Assembly: GCA_934573945.1 (NCBI GenBank)
Contig: CAKTMQ010000004.1
Location: 1-41,094 of the forward strand
Direction of reading: 5' to 3'
From: an uncultured Oscillospiraceae bacterium
GTDB taxonomy: Bacteria > Bacillota > Clostridia > Oscillospirales > Oscillospiraceae
DNA length: 41,094 bases
Below the pieces are notes generated by a model, which made no database searches, was not told the origin of the DNA, and saw only the letters and a program-made list of their open reading frames with translations. The position numbers were made by a program, and so were the translations under genes. This document shows, piece after piece, positions 17,631 through 25,438 of the stretch (positions are counted from its first letter, which is position 1; each line of letters opens with the position of its first letter).

Positions 17631-18466
17631 TGGATGATCCCCCTCGGGTCGAATTGTTCAAAGATGATCAGCGCGCCGTCGTCCTCGGCGGTCTCCATGT
17701 CGGCTTTGGTGCGGATGGTCCAGCTGAATTCCTGAGCGCCGTACAGGCCGCGGCACAGCCGAAGGGACAGGCTGTGCCGATCCTCAAAGCGATAGGCGAT
17801 GAAGTCCGGTCGCGTCCGGCAGTTCAGCAGCAGATTGCTCAGCACCCAGCGTACCACGCCGGGCAGACTCCCGGCATCGCCGTGGCGCTGGAAATTTTCG
17901 CTCAGCTGTCCCCGCACCACGTCGGGGCGGTTTGCCCACAGCCACATAAGACAGCGGGGGTCAAAGGACTCCATGCAGTAGGTGACGCTGCGGTGCTTGT
18001 CCAGCAGCTTGCAGGCGGCGGCTGCCAGCGCGTCGGCATTGCCCCGCTCGGCCTTCAGCTCGATGATCAGGGGCGCTTTGCCGGCGAAAATGGGCAGCAC
18101 CTCCTCCAGCAGGGGGATGTGGTACTCCGTGCCCTCCAGCCGGTAGTTTTTCAGCTCCTCTGCCGTCAGATCTTCGATCTGTACGTCCACACCGGCGGTG
18201 CGCAGCAGTGAGGCGTCGTGGATGACGGCCAGATGGCCGTCCTTCATCAGATGAACATCCAGCTCGGCGCCGAAGCCGCACTGTACGGCGCGGCGGAACG
18301 CGGGGATGGAATTTTCGGGGATGCGGGGCTTGTCATGATAGCCGCGGTGGGCATAGCGCCAGCCGCGGAAGCGCTCCCAGTCCTTGCGGCGATGGCAGCG
18401 CAGACACAGCAGATACAGGAGAAAGACCACCACGATCACGGCGGCCAATACGATGAGCCAAGTCAT
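17627..18466 (-). CDS. Membrane-anchored glycerophosphodiester phosphodiesterase
   Basis: A 279-residue GDPD-family TIM barrel that cleaves glycerophosphodiesters to sn-glycerol-3-phosphate and an alcohol. An N-terminal membrane segment (3-24) precedes the domain. Catalytic and metal residues are seen as His40-Arg41 (AHRG), Glu51-Asn52, Glu68-Leu-Asp70 and His83. The basic residues after the segment favour an N-out topology with the catalytic part inside, so it would act on imported or internal substrate. It starts 14 bases after the MFS gene with an AGAGG site and overlaps rsmD by four bases. Confidence 0.88.
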   Translation of the reverse strand: MTWLIVLAAVIVVVFLLYLLCLRCHRRKDWERFRGWRYAHRGYHDKPRIPENSIPAFRRAVQCGFGAELDVHLMKDGHLAVIHDASLLRTAGVDVQIEDLTAEELKNYRLEGTEYHIPLLEEVLPIFAGKAPLIIELKAERGNADALAAAACKLLDKHRSVTYCMESFDPRCLMWLWANRPDVVRGQLSENFQRHGDAGSLPGVVRWVLSNLLLNCRTRPDFIAYRFEDRHSLSLRLCRGLYGAQEFSWTIRTKADMETAEDDGALIIFEQFDPRGIIQ

Positions 18467-18480
18467 AGGAAAACCTCTTT

Positions 18481-20037
18481 TCAGTCGTTGTCTACGTCCA
18501 GCACCTCCAGCCCCGCCTTGGCCACGGGCTTGCTGTCGCCGTGCTTGACAAACAGCATGGTCACAAAGGCCAGCGCCGTGAATACGGCGGCATAGGGGAA
18601 CAGGACGTGCATACCGAATTTATCCATCAGCAGGCCGGACACCATGGGCGTGGCCACCTGCGCCGCCATGGACGCGGTGTAGTAAAAGCCGGTATATTTG
18701 CCCACGCTGCCGCCGGTGGCCAGCTCCACCACCATGGGGAAGGAGTTGACGTTGATGGTGGCCCAGGCGATGCCCGCCAGCGCAAACATGGCGTTCATCA
18801 GCATGGTGGGGCTGTCCGCCGTCAGGAAGCCGGCCACACCGAAGGCCATGGTCAGCATCACCACACCGGCCAGAATGGTTTTCTTCCGGCCTACCTTGCT
18901 GGCGATAAAGCCCACCGGCAGATAGGCCACGATGGCCGCCGCCTGGGCGATGATCAGCGTCAGGTTGTAGTCCTTGTGCAGGATGTTGCTGGCGTAGACG
19001 GAGTATTTGCTGGTAACGGCATTATAGCCGAAGAACCACAAAACGATGCTCAGCAGAATGAAGATCAGGGAACGCACCTCGCCGGTGGACAGCTTGTGCT
19101 CCTCGCCGTTAGTCTCCGGAACGGCTTCCTCCACGCCGCAGGCCGCGCTCTCCCGCTGCATCTCCTCTGCCCACTCCACCTCACGGACGGTGAGGATGAA
19201 GATCACCAGTGCCGCCAGCATGATGGCGGCGATCACGCCGAAGTAGCCGGTGTAGCTCATCAGGCTGTTCCGCACCGACGACGTGGCAAACGCCATGCCC
19301 AGTGCCAGCACCAGAATGCCGCCGGCGCTGCCCATCAGGTTGATGACCGCGTTGGCCTTGGAACGCAGAGGCTTCATGGTCACGTCCGGCATCAGCGCCA
19401 CAGCCGGTGAACGGAACGTGGCCATGCTCAGAAGAATGATGAGCAGCAGTCCCACGAACAGAGTCAGCGTTCCCGGATGGCTCTGGGTGACACTGTGGGC
19501 ATAGGCCTGCCGGGCAGGCAGCACATAGTTGGTGTAGTCTGGGTTGGTGATGGTCGTGCCGTCCGCTGCCGTGATCTGCGCGGTGATGGCGGCAAAGTCC
19601 TCTTCGGAAAACTGATCGGAGAGGACAAAGCTCCTGCCGGAGGGCGTCATCAGCTCTTTGTCCGCCTCCGCCTGATAGATCAGCCGCAGATCGGCGGGAT
19701 CATCCACGGCAGTGCCCAGCTTGAGATTTCCCAGCTGGGCGTTGTCCACGAAAGACAGGGCGATGAGCGCTACGGCGGCCACCAGTGTGCCTGTTACGAT
19801 GAAAGGCGTGCGCCGACCCTTGCGATGGGTACAGCGGTCGGAGATATGGCCGAACAGCGGCAGCAGGAACAGTGCCAGCACATTGTCCAGCGCCATGATA
19901 ACGCCGGACCAGGTCTGGCTCATGCCGAACTTGTTGGTGAGGATCAGGGGGATAGAGTTGTCATAGGCCTGCCAGAAGGCGCAGATCAGGAAAAAGGCGA
20001 AGCCCACCAGAATGGTGCGTTTGTAATTGAGTTTCAT
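18481..20037 (-). CDS. MFS transporter, SLC45/GPH-like, with a large extracytoplasmic insertion
   Basis: A 518-residue major facilitator with about twelve membrane segments. The loop after segment 2 (SDRCTHRKGRRTPFI, 66-80) matches the RxGRR motif of SLC45/sucrose-type and GPH sugar carriers. A polar insertion of about 94 residues (97-190) separates segments 3 and 4, which is unusual, and a second charged loop divides the halves. The ATG at 20037 overlaps the HAD gene stop by four bases (ATGA) and uses an AAGGAG inside that gene. Its neighbours (phosphatase, glycerophosphodiesterase) hint at a glycerol-phosphate or sugar-phosphate ester, but substrate is unknown. Confidence 0.82.
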   Translation of the reverse strand: MKLNYKRTILVGFAFFLICAFWQAYDNSIPLILTNKFGMSQTWSGVIMALDNVLALFLLPLFGHISDRCTHRKGRRTPFIVTGTLVAAVALIALSFVDNAQLGNLKLGTAVDDPADLRLIYQAEADKELMTPSGRSFVLSDQFSEEDFAAITAQITAADGTTITNPDYTNYVLPARQAYAHSVTQSHPGTLTLFVGLLLIILLSMATFRSPAVALMPDVTMKPLRSKANAVINLMGSAGGILVLALGMAFATSSVRNSLMSYTGYFGVIAAIMLAALVIFILTVREVEWAEEMQRESAACGVEEAVPETNGEEHKLSTGEVRSLIFILLSIVLWFFGYNAVTSKYSVYASNILHKDYNLTLIIAQAAAIVAYLPVGFIASKVGRKKTILAGVVMLTMAFGVAGFLTADSPTMLMNAMFALAGIAWATINVNSFPMVVELATGGSVGKYTGFYYTASMAAQVATPMVSGLLMDKFGMHVLFPYAAVFTALAFVTMLFVKHGDSKPVAKAGLEVLDVDND

Positions 20038-20837
20038 GATTTGTTCTCCTTCATAGCCAGATAGAGCTGCGCCACATCCCGGTAGACCCATGTGGGGTTG
20101 ACCCGGTATTTGACGATGTCTCCCATCACGCCCTCACCGCTGAGGACGAAAATGCTGTCGATGCCTGCGTTGACGCCGCAGGCTACGTCCGTGTACAGCC
20201 GGTCGCCGACGATCACGGCCTGCGCCGGGGCAAAGCCCGTCCGCACCAGCGCCAGCTGCACCATCTCCGGCTGAGGCTTGCCCAGAAAGCGGGGCTGGCG
20301 TCCGGTGGCGCGGTGCAGCATCTCGCACACGCTGCCGCAGTCGGGTACGGAGCCGTACCGCGTGGGGCACACCCAGTCGGGATTGGTGGCCAGCCAGGTG
20401 ACGCCCCGGTTCAGCAGGATACAGCTGTCCTCCAGCTTCTGGAAGGTCAGCTCCGTGTCGAAGCCGCTGAGCAGCACCTGCACCTCCGCCGATACCCGGT
20501 CGGTGACCGGAATACCCGCCGCCGCCAGCTGCTGCCGGAGAGAGGCGGTGCCGGCGACGTAGCACAGCTGTCCGGGGAATTCCGTCAGCAGCGTGTGCTG
20601 CGCCGCGTCGACAGAGGTCATGAAGTCCTCCGGCGCCGCCGGGATCCCCATGCCTGCCAGCTTGTTCAAATAGCCCTCCACGCCGCGGGAGGAGTTGTTG
20701 GTCAAAAAGAGGTATCGTCCGCCCCGCTGCCGGATCAGGGACAGAAATTCCGGTACCCGGTCAAATAACCGGTCATCCAGATAGAGGGTGCCGTCCATGT
20801 CCAGCAGAAAGAGCCGCTTGCCGGAAAGAGAAGCCAT
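20034..20837 (-). CDS. HAD-IIA family sugar/polyol phosphatase (NagD/PGP-like)
   Basis: A 267-residue HAD-superfamily phosphatase of subclass IIA. Motif I is LLDMDGTLYL (nucleophile Asp13, acid/base Asp15), motif II is FLTNNSS, then GKPQPEM with the motif III lysine and motif IV VGDRLYTD. The C2 cap between motifs II and III fits NagD, AraL and glycerol-3-phosphate/phosphoglycolate phosphatases. The ATG at 20837 follows a GGGAGG site; an upstream start would fall in the promoter. It heads the unit HAD-MFS-GDPD-rsmD-coaD-coiled coil. A role on glycerol-3-phosphate released by the GDPD is an attractive inference only. Confidence 0.88.
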   Translation of the reverse strand: MASLSGKRLFLLDMDGTLYLDDRLFDRVPEFLSLIRQRGGRYLFLTNNSSRGVEGYLNKLAGMGIPAAPEDFMTSVDAAQHTLLTEFPGQLCYVAGTASLRQQLAAAGIPVTDRVSAEVQVLLSGFDTELTFQKLEDSCILLNRGVTWLATNPDWVCPTRYGSVPDCGSVCEMLHRATGRQPRFLGKPQPEMVQLALVRTGFAPAQAVIVGDRLYTDVACGVNAGIDSIFVLSGEGVMGDIVKYRVNPTWVYRDVAQLYLAMKENKS

Positions 20838-20875
20838 CTTGCCGCCTCCCGCGCACACATAAAATAACAGTATAC

Positions 20876-20904
20876 AGAATACCACAAACGGTATCATATG
20901 GCAA
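20876..20904 (-). promoter_or_regulatory. Sigma-A promoter of the HAD-to-coiled-coil unit
   Basis: On the minus strand TTGCCA (20904-20899) and TATTCT (20881-20876) are separated by 17 bases, giving a leader of about 32 bases. It is the only good promoter I see for the six-gene unit. Confidence 0.65.
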
Positions 20905-20955
20905 GTTTTTGTTGCTTTTTGCGGCGTTTGTCCCGACGGCTGCAGGACGCCGGCG

Positions 20956-20984
20956 GTATATTTTTGCCAGAGTGCCGCATACTA
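20956..20984 (+). promoter_or_regulatory. Forespore sigma-G-like promoter of spoVAD
   Basis: GTATA (20956-20960), 17 bases, then CATACTA (20978-20984). The -10 matches the sigma-G consensus CATnmTA in full; the -35 fits sigma-F/G patterns. The predicted start lies about 18 bases before the spoVAD ATG. SpoVA genes are known sigma-G targets. Confidence 0.7.
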
Positions 20985-21008
20985 GCGAAAAAATGTGAGG
21001 TGAACCGA

Positions 21009-22022
21009 ATGGAAATGCACAGAGTCGGCCGGACGGTGTGCTTCTCCGGCGGTGTCAGCGTGCTGTCCTGGGGCAGTGTGGCGGGCAAGCTGGAGGGACA
21101 GGGGCCGCTGAGCCGCTATTTTGATGAGATCGAGGAGGATTCCTTCTGTGCCCAGACCAGCTGGGAAAAGGCGGAGTCCATCCTGCAGCAGCGGGCGCTG
21201 CGCCATGCACTGGATAAAGGCGGCATGGCCATGGAAGATGTGGATCTGGTGCTGGCCGGTGACCTGCTGAACCAGTGTGCCGCCAGCAATTTTGCGCTGC
21301 GCAACACGCCCTTCCGGGCAGGCGGCCTGTATGCCGCCTGCGCCACCATGGGGGAGGGGCTGGCGCTGGCGTCCATGCTGCTGCAGGGCGGCGCCTCCGC
21401 TACGGCGGCGGTGATGGCCTCCTCCCACTACTGTACCGCCGAGCGGCAGTACCGGATGCCGCTGCCCTACGGCTCCCAGCGCTGCCCCACGGCACAGTGG
21501 ACGGCTACTGCCGCCGGCTGCTGTGTGCTGGGGCGCACCGGCGACGGCCCCTATATCACCCATGCCACCATGGGGCGGATCGTGGATCTGGGCGTGAGCG
21601 ACGCGTGCAACATGGGCGGCGCCATGGCGCCAGCCGCTATCGACACGCTGGAGACGCTGTTCCGGGATACCCGCACCGAGCCGGGCGACTACGACCTGAT
21701 CGTCACCGGCGACCTGGGCGCCATCGGCCACAGTGTGGTGCAGGAGCTGATGGAACGGGACGGCTTTGTCATGGACAACCGCTACACCGACTGCGGGCTG
21801 CTGCTGTTTGACCGCCGGAGGCAGGATATGCACGCCGGAGGCTCCGGCGCAGGCTGCTGCGCCTCGGTGCTGTGCAGCTATCTGCTGGCGGGCTTGAAGA
21901 GCCGCCGGTGGAAGCAGATGATCTTCGCCCCGACAGGCGCGCTGCAAAGTCCCACCACTGTGTTTCAGAAGGAGACCATGCCGGCGGTCTGCCACGCGGT
22001 GGTATTTTCTACGGAACGATAA
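21009..22022 (+). CDS. spoVAD: Stage V sporulation protein AD (SpoVAD)
   Basis: A 337-residue thiolase-fold protein of the SpoVAD family. It binds dipicolinic acid and is part of the SpoVA channel that loads Ca-DPA into the forespore and releases it at germination. The protein has typical features: a start near VGRTVCFSGGVSVLSWGSVAGKLEG, the GGLYAACATMGEG segment and GDLGAIGHSV. I chose the ATG at 21009 with a TGAGGTGA site; a second ATG two codons later is possible. It is followed after 10 bases by spoVAE. The spoVAC gene that normally precedes it is absent; the upstream gene is divergent and unrelated. Confidence 0.95.
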   Translation: MEMHRVGRTVCFSGGVSVLSWGSVAGKLEGQGPLSRYFDEIEEDSFCAQTSWEKAESILQQRALRHALDKGGMAMEDVDLVLAGDLLNQCAASNFALRNTPFRAGGLYAACATMGEGLALASMLLQGGASATAAVMASSHYCTAERQYRMPLPYGSQRCPTAQWTATAAGCCVLGRTGDGPYITHATMGRIVDLGVSDACNMGGAMAPAAIDTLETLFRDTRTEPGDYDLIVTGDLGAIGHSVVQELMERDGFVMDNRYTDCGLLLFDRRRQDMHAGGSGAGCCASVLCSYLLAGLKSRRWKQMIFAPTGALQSPTTVFQKETMPAVCHAVVFSTER

Positions 22023-22032
22023 GGAGGCAAAT

Positions 22033-22389
22033 ATGGCATATCTGTGGTGTTTTCTCTGCGGCGGTGTGCTGTGCGCCATCGGCCAGCTGTTCATCGACCG
22101 GACGCAGCTGACCCCCGCCCGGATCCTCACCGGCTATGTGGTGGCAGGCGTGGTGCTGCAGGCGCTGGGCGTCTATCAGCCGCTGGTGGACTGGGCGGGC
22201 GCCGGGGCGACGGTGCCGCTGACAGGCTTCGGCTATTCGCTGGCAAAGGGCGTGGCCAAGGCCGTGGCGGAGGAGGGGGCGCTGGGCGTGCTGACCGGCG
22301 GCCTGACCGCCACCGCCGGCGGCATCGCGGCGGCGGTGGTATTCGGTCTCCTCATGGCACTGCTGTTCAAGCCGAAAGAAAAGCGTTGA
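22033..22389 (+). CDS. spoVAE: Stage V sporulation protein AE (SpoVAE)
   Basis: A 118-residue integral membrane protein with four hydrophobic segments, of the SpoVAC/SpoVAE family of Ca-DPA channel components. The segment FGYSLAKGVAKAV and the glycine-rich end GGLTATAGGIAAAVVFGLLMALLF are typical. AAGGAGG precedes the ATG. The last codons double as the -35 element (TTGACA, 22386-22391) of the copper operon, and no terminator follows, so forespore transcripts may run into csoR-copA. Confidence 0.94.
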   Translation: MAYLWCFLCGGVLCAIGQLFIDRTQLTPARILTGYVVAGVVLQALGVYQPLVDWAGAGATVPLTGFGYSLAKGVAKAVAEEGALGVLTGGLTATAGGIAAAVVFGLLMALLFKPKEKR

Positions 22390-22414
22390 CAAATACCTCC
22401 AGGGGGTATATAAT
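22386..22414 (+). promoter_or_regulatory. Perfect-consensus sigma-A promoter of csoR-copA
   Basis: TTGACA (22386-22391), 17 bases, TATAAT (22409-22414): 12 of 12 consensus positions. The TGA stop of spoVAE (22387-22389) lies inside the -35 element. The spacer is filled by a CsoR-type operator. Confidence 0.92.
22394..22408. promoter_or_regulatory. CsoR-type operator 1 in the promoter spacer
   Basis: TACCTCCAGGGGGTA, a GC-centred dyad with TAC/GTA ends like known CsoR boxes (TACCC-GGGTA type). It fills the gap between -35 and -10, so binding would exclude RNA polymerase until Cu(I) releases the repressor. Confidence 0.82.
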
Positions 22415-22428
22415 GCCGCTATCAAAAA

Positions 22429-22443
22429 TACCCCCGGGAGGTA
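22429..22443. promoter_or_regulatory. CsoR-type operator 2 over the csoR ribosome binding site
   Basis: TACCCCCGGGAGGTA, almost the reverse complement of operator 1, centred 35 bp downstream. It contains the GGGAGG ribosome binding site of csoR. Confidence 0.78.
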
Positions 22444-22449
22444 TATACT

Positions 22450-22749
22450 GTGGAGAATTGTTGTTGTCAGCATAAGACGAAGCATCGCTCCGAGGAGGAG
22501 CAGAAGCGCCTGAGCAACCGCCTCAGCCGGATCGAGGGACAGGTGCGCGGCGTGCGGGAGATGCTGCAGAAGGACGCCTATTGTCCGGACATTCTGGTGC
22601 AGGTGTCCGCCGTCAGTGCGGCGCTGAACAGCTTCAGCAAGGAGTTGCTGGCCACCCATATCCGCACCTGTGTGGCGGACGGGATCCGGCAGGGCGACAA
22701 CGAGGTCATCGACGAGCTGGTGACCACGCTGCAGAAGCTGATGAAGTAA
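22450..22749 (+). CDS. csoR: Copper-sensing repressor CsoR
   Basis: A 99-residue CsoR/RcnR-family (DUF156) repressor. The Cu(I) ligand set is Cys45 (in AYCPD), His70 and Cys74 (in THIRTC), the C-H-C fingerprint of copper sensors. RIEGQVRGVREML at 27-39 is the family DNA-facing helix. The GTG start at 22450 has GGGAGG eight bases upstream. An extra N-terminal Cys-Cys-Cys (4-6) and several His residues are unusual and may bind metal. It leads the operon and is followed after 12 bases by copA. Confidence 0.93.
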   Translation: MENCCCQHKTKHRSEEEQKRLSNRLSRIEGQVRGVREMLQKDAYCPDILVQVSAVSAALNSFSKELLATHIRTCVADGIRQGDNEVIDELVTTLQKLMK

Positions 22750-22761
22750 GGAGGCGGCATC

Positions 22762-25263
22762 ATGCAGGAAAAATTTGTGGTAACAGGCATGACCTGCGCG
22801 GCCTGCTCGGCGCATGTGGAGAGGGCAGTGGGACAGCTGCAGGGCGTTAACAGCGTGGTGGTGAACCTGATGCTGGGCTCCATGCTGGTGGATTACGATC
22901 CTCAGACGGTGACGGCGGAGGCCGTCATCGCCGCGGTGGAGAGCGGCGGCTACGGCGCCAAGCGGGCGTCGGACGAGAAGGAACAGGATCCGCGCCAGGC
23001 GCGGAACGAGGCGCTGCACGCCATGCGCCGCCGGCTGGTCTGGTCGCTGGTGTGCCTTGTGCCGCTGTTCTATCTGAGCATGGGGCATATGATCGGCCTG
23101 CCGCTGCCCGCCTTTCTGACCCAAAACCATCTGCTCCACGCCGCAGCGCAGCTGGTGCTGTGCCTGCCCATTCTGGTGCTCAACCGCAGCTATTTCACCG
23201 TGGGATTTTCCCAGCTGCTGCGGCGCAGCCCCAACATGGATACGCTGGTGGCACTGGGCGCCGGTGCGGGACTGGTGTACAGCCTGATCGAGATGGGACT
23301 GCTGGCGGCGGGACAGGTGAGCGGGATGCCGGAGCTGTACTTTGAGTCGGCGGGTATGATCTGCGCGCTGGTGACCGTTGGCAAATATCTGGAGGAGCGC
23401 AGCAAGGGCAAGACCACCGACGCCATCTCCTCCCTGTTGGCACTGGCGCCGGAGAGCGCCGTGGTCAAGCGGAACGGCCAGGAGATCACCATCCCCGCCG
23501 AGGAGATCCGGCAGGGCGACACGGTGGTGGTGCGTCAGGGCGGCAGGATCCCGGTGGACGGCGTGGTGACTGCTGGCGGCGGCTCGGTGGACGAGTCCGC
23601 CATCACCGGCGAGAGTATGCCGGTGGAGAAGGCGGTGGGCGACCCGGTGACCTCCGCTACGGTGAACCGCAGCGGCTATCTGGAGCTGGAGGCCACCCGT
23701 GTCGGCGCCGATACCACGCTGGCGCAGATCGTGAAGCTGATGGAGGAGGCGTCCTCCAGTAAGGCACCTATCTCCCGGCTGGCGGATAAGATCAGCGGCG
23801 TATTTGTGCCGGTGGTGATGACCATCGCCCTGCTGGCGGCACTGCTGTGGGCGCTGGTGGGCGGTATGGATGTACGGTTTTGCCTCTCCGTGGGCATCGC
23901 CGTGCTGGTGATCTCCTGTCCCTGCGCGCTGGGTCTGGCCACGCCGGTGGCCATTATGGTAGGCACCGGCAAGGCGGCGGAGAACGGGATCCTCATCAAG
24001 TCCGCCCAGTCGCTGGAGCTGATGGGGCGGGTGGATACCGTGGTGCTGGATAAGACCGGCACCGTCACCCAGGGCAAGCCCCGGCTCACCGACTGCGTAG
24101 GTGTTGACGGCGTGACCCGCCGGCAGCTGCTGGCGCTGGCCGCCAGCGTGGAGCGTCCCAGCGAGCATCCCCTCAGCCGCGCCGTCACGGAGGCGGCGCA
24201 GGAGGAGGGACTGCCGCTGCAGGAGGTCACGGACTTTACGGCGGTGCCGGGCGGCGGCGTGGAGGCGCGGCTGGACGGTGCGCTGATCTACGCCGGAAAC
24301 GCCCCGTACATGGAGAAAAAAGGCATGGAGATCGCCGGCTTTTCCGCGCAGGCAGACGCATGGGCGGCAGAGGGCAAGACGGTGCTGTACTTTGCCCGGG
24401 AGGGACAGCTGCTGGGCGTGGCTGCCGTGGCGGATACCGTCAAGCCCGACAGCGCAGCCGCTATCGCCGCTCTGCGGCGCAGCGGCTGCCGGGTGGTGCT
24501 GCTGACCGGCGACAACCAGCGGACGGCTGACGCTATCGGCCGTCAGGTGGGCGTGGATCAGGTGATCGCCCAGGTGCTGCCCCAGGACAAGGCGGCCTGC
24601 GTGGCGCGGCTGCAGCAGGAGGGACGGCTGGTGGCCATGGTGGGCGACGGCGTCAACGACGCCCCGGCGCTGGTGCAGGCCGACGTGGGACTGGCCATCG
24701 GCGCCGGTACGGATGTGGCCATCGAGTCGGCAGACATCGTGCTGATGAAGAGCACACTGGCCGACGTGGCCACGGCGGCGGAGCTGTCACGTGCCGTGCT
24801 GCGGAATATCCGGCAGAATCTGTTCTGGGCATTCTTTTATAATAGCGTGGGCATCCCCGTGGCGGCCGGCGCACTGTATCCGGCGCTGCAGCTGCTGCTC
24901 AACCCCATGATCGCCGCCGCCTGTATGTCGCTCAGCTCGGTGTGCGTGGTGTCCAACGCCCTGCGGCTGCGGCTGTGGAAGCCGAAGCACGGGATCATCG
25001 CCAACGCGGCAGCCCCTGCGGCTGTCCGGCATGACATAACAAATAATGAGGAGGAAACAGGTATGAAAAAGACAGTGACCATTCAGGGTATGATGTGCGC
25101 CCATTGCGTGGCGCACGTGGAAAAGGCGCTCAACGCGCTGCCGGGCGTGAAGGCCACGGTGGATCTGGCCGCCGGTACGGCGGTGGTAGAGGGTGACGTG
25201 ACCGACGAGGCCATCCGCACCGCTGTTACCGAGGCAGGCTATGAGGTAACGGACATCCGGTAA
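22762..25263 (+). CDS. copA: Cu(I)-exporting P1B-1 ATPase CopA fused in frame to CopZ
   Basis: An 833-residue copper efflux ATPase. The N-terminal HMA domain has MTCAAC (Cys12, Cys15). The membrane metal site is CPC at 386-388. The phosphorylation motif DKTGT begins at Asp430, with the SEHP motif and GDGVNDAP downstream. YN in segment 7 and MSLSS in segment 8 mark Cu(I) specificity. Residues 1-767 are a complete CopA. Instead of stopping, the frame continues through a 20-residue linker into a second HMA domain (768-833, Cys779/Cys782) that equals a whole CopZ. The next frame carries TAA-TGA just before that point, so an ancestral stop may have been bypassed by a small indel. Co-transcribed with csoR. 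Confidence 0.95.
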   Translation: MQEKFVVTGMTCAACSAHVERAVGQLQGVNSVVVNLMLGSMLVDYDPQTVTAEAVIAAVESGGYGAKRASDEKEQDPRQARNEALHAMRRRLVWSLVCLVPLFYLSMGHMIGLPLPAFLTQNHLLHAAAQLVLCLPILVLNRSYFTVGFSQLLRRSPNMDTLVALGAGAGLVYSLIEMGLLAAGQVSGMPELYFESAGMICALVTVGKYLEERSKGKTTDAISSLLALAPESAVVKRNGQEITIPAEEIRQGDTVVVRQGGRIPVDGVVTAGGGSVDESAITGESMPVEKAVGDPVTSATVNRSGYLELEATRVGADTTLAQIVKLMEEASSSKAPISRLADKISGVFVPVVMTIALLAALLWALVGGMDVRFCLSVGIAVLVISCPCALGLATPVAIMVGTGKAAENGILIKSAQSLELMGRVDTVVLDKTGTVTQGKPRLTDCVGVDGVTRRQLLALAASVERPSEHPLSRAVTEAAQEEGLPLQEVTDFTAVPGGGVEARLDGALIYAGNAPYMEKKGMEIAGFSAQADAWAAEGKTVLYFAREGQLLGVAAVADTVKPDSAAAIAALRRSGCRVVLLTGDNQRTADAIGRQVGVDQVIAQVLPQDKAACVARLQQEGRLVAMVGDGVNDAPALVQADVGLAIGAGTDVAIESADIVLMKSTLADVATAAELSRAVLRNIRQNLFWAFFYNSVGIPVAAGALYPALQLLLNPMIAAACMSLSSVCVVSNALRLRLWKPKHGIIANAAAPAAVRHDITNNEEETGMKKTVTIQGMMCAHCVAHVEKALNALPGVKATVDLAAGTAVVEGDVTDEAIRTAVTEAGYEVTDIR
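25063..25263 (+). CDS. copZ: Copper chaperone CopZ from an internal start inside copA
   Basis: The last 66 codons of copA form a complete CopZ-like HMA protein: beta-alpha-beta-beta-alpha-beta with GMMCAHC (Cys12, Cys15). The ATG at 25063 has a near-ideal AGGAGG site eight bases upstream, although both lie inside the open copA frame. Free CopZ, which hands Cu(I) to CopA and CsoR, is therefore likely made by internal initiation. Whether the 833-residue fusion is also made depends on the copA frame being truly unbroken. Confidence 0.75.
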   Translation: MKKTVTIQGMMCAHCVAHVEKALNALPGVKATVDLAAGTAVVEGDVTDEAIRTAVTEAGYEVTDIR

Positions 25264-25289
25264 GCATGACCGGAAAGAGCAGATCAGAA

Positions 25290-25326
25290 AAGAGCCCCGG
25301 TCCTTCAAAAGCCCGGGGCTCTTTTT
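25290..25326 (+). terminator. Terminator of the copper operon
   Basis: An 11-bp stem (25290-25300 with 25313-25323) closes a 12-base loop and is followed by a run of T. Confidence 0.92.
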
Positions 25327-25361
25327 GCTGATTTGTCCGAAATTCTATCCCCCCACCCCGC

Positions 25362-25390
25362 TTGCGAGACAGGGAGATGTTTGTTATAGT
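25362..25390 (+). promoter_or_regulatory. Promoter of the ABC importer operon, with an overlapping dyad
   Basis: TTGCGA (25362-25367), 17 bases, TATAGT (25385-25390). A perfect dyad TAGTATT-CAC-AATACTA (25387-25403) overlaps the -10 and start region. A second one, CCGCT-TGC-AGCGG (25404-25416), follows at once. Both are candidate operators; the regulator is unknown. Confidence 0.65.
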
Positions 25391-25438
25391 ATTCACAATA
25401 CTACCGCTTGCAGCGGTGAAACTACGGAGGAAAAAGGA

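Noticed and set aside
22009..24168. Long minus-strand open frame opposite csoR-copA
   Set aside because: Antisense shadow of copA; His- and Gln-rich, no ribosome binding site.
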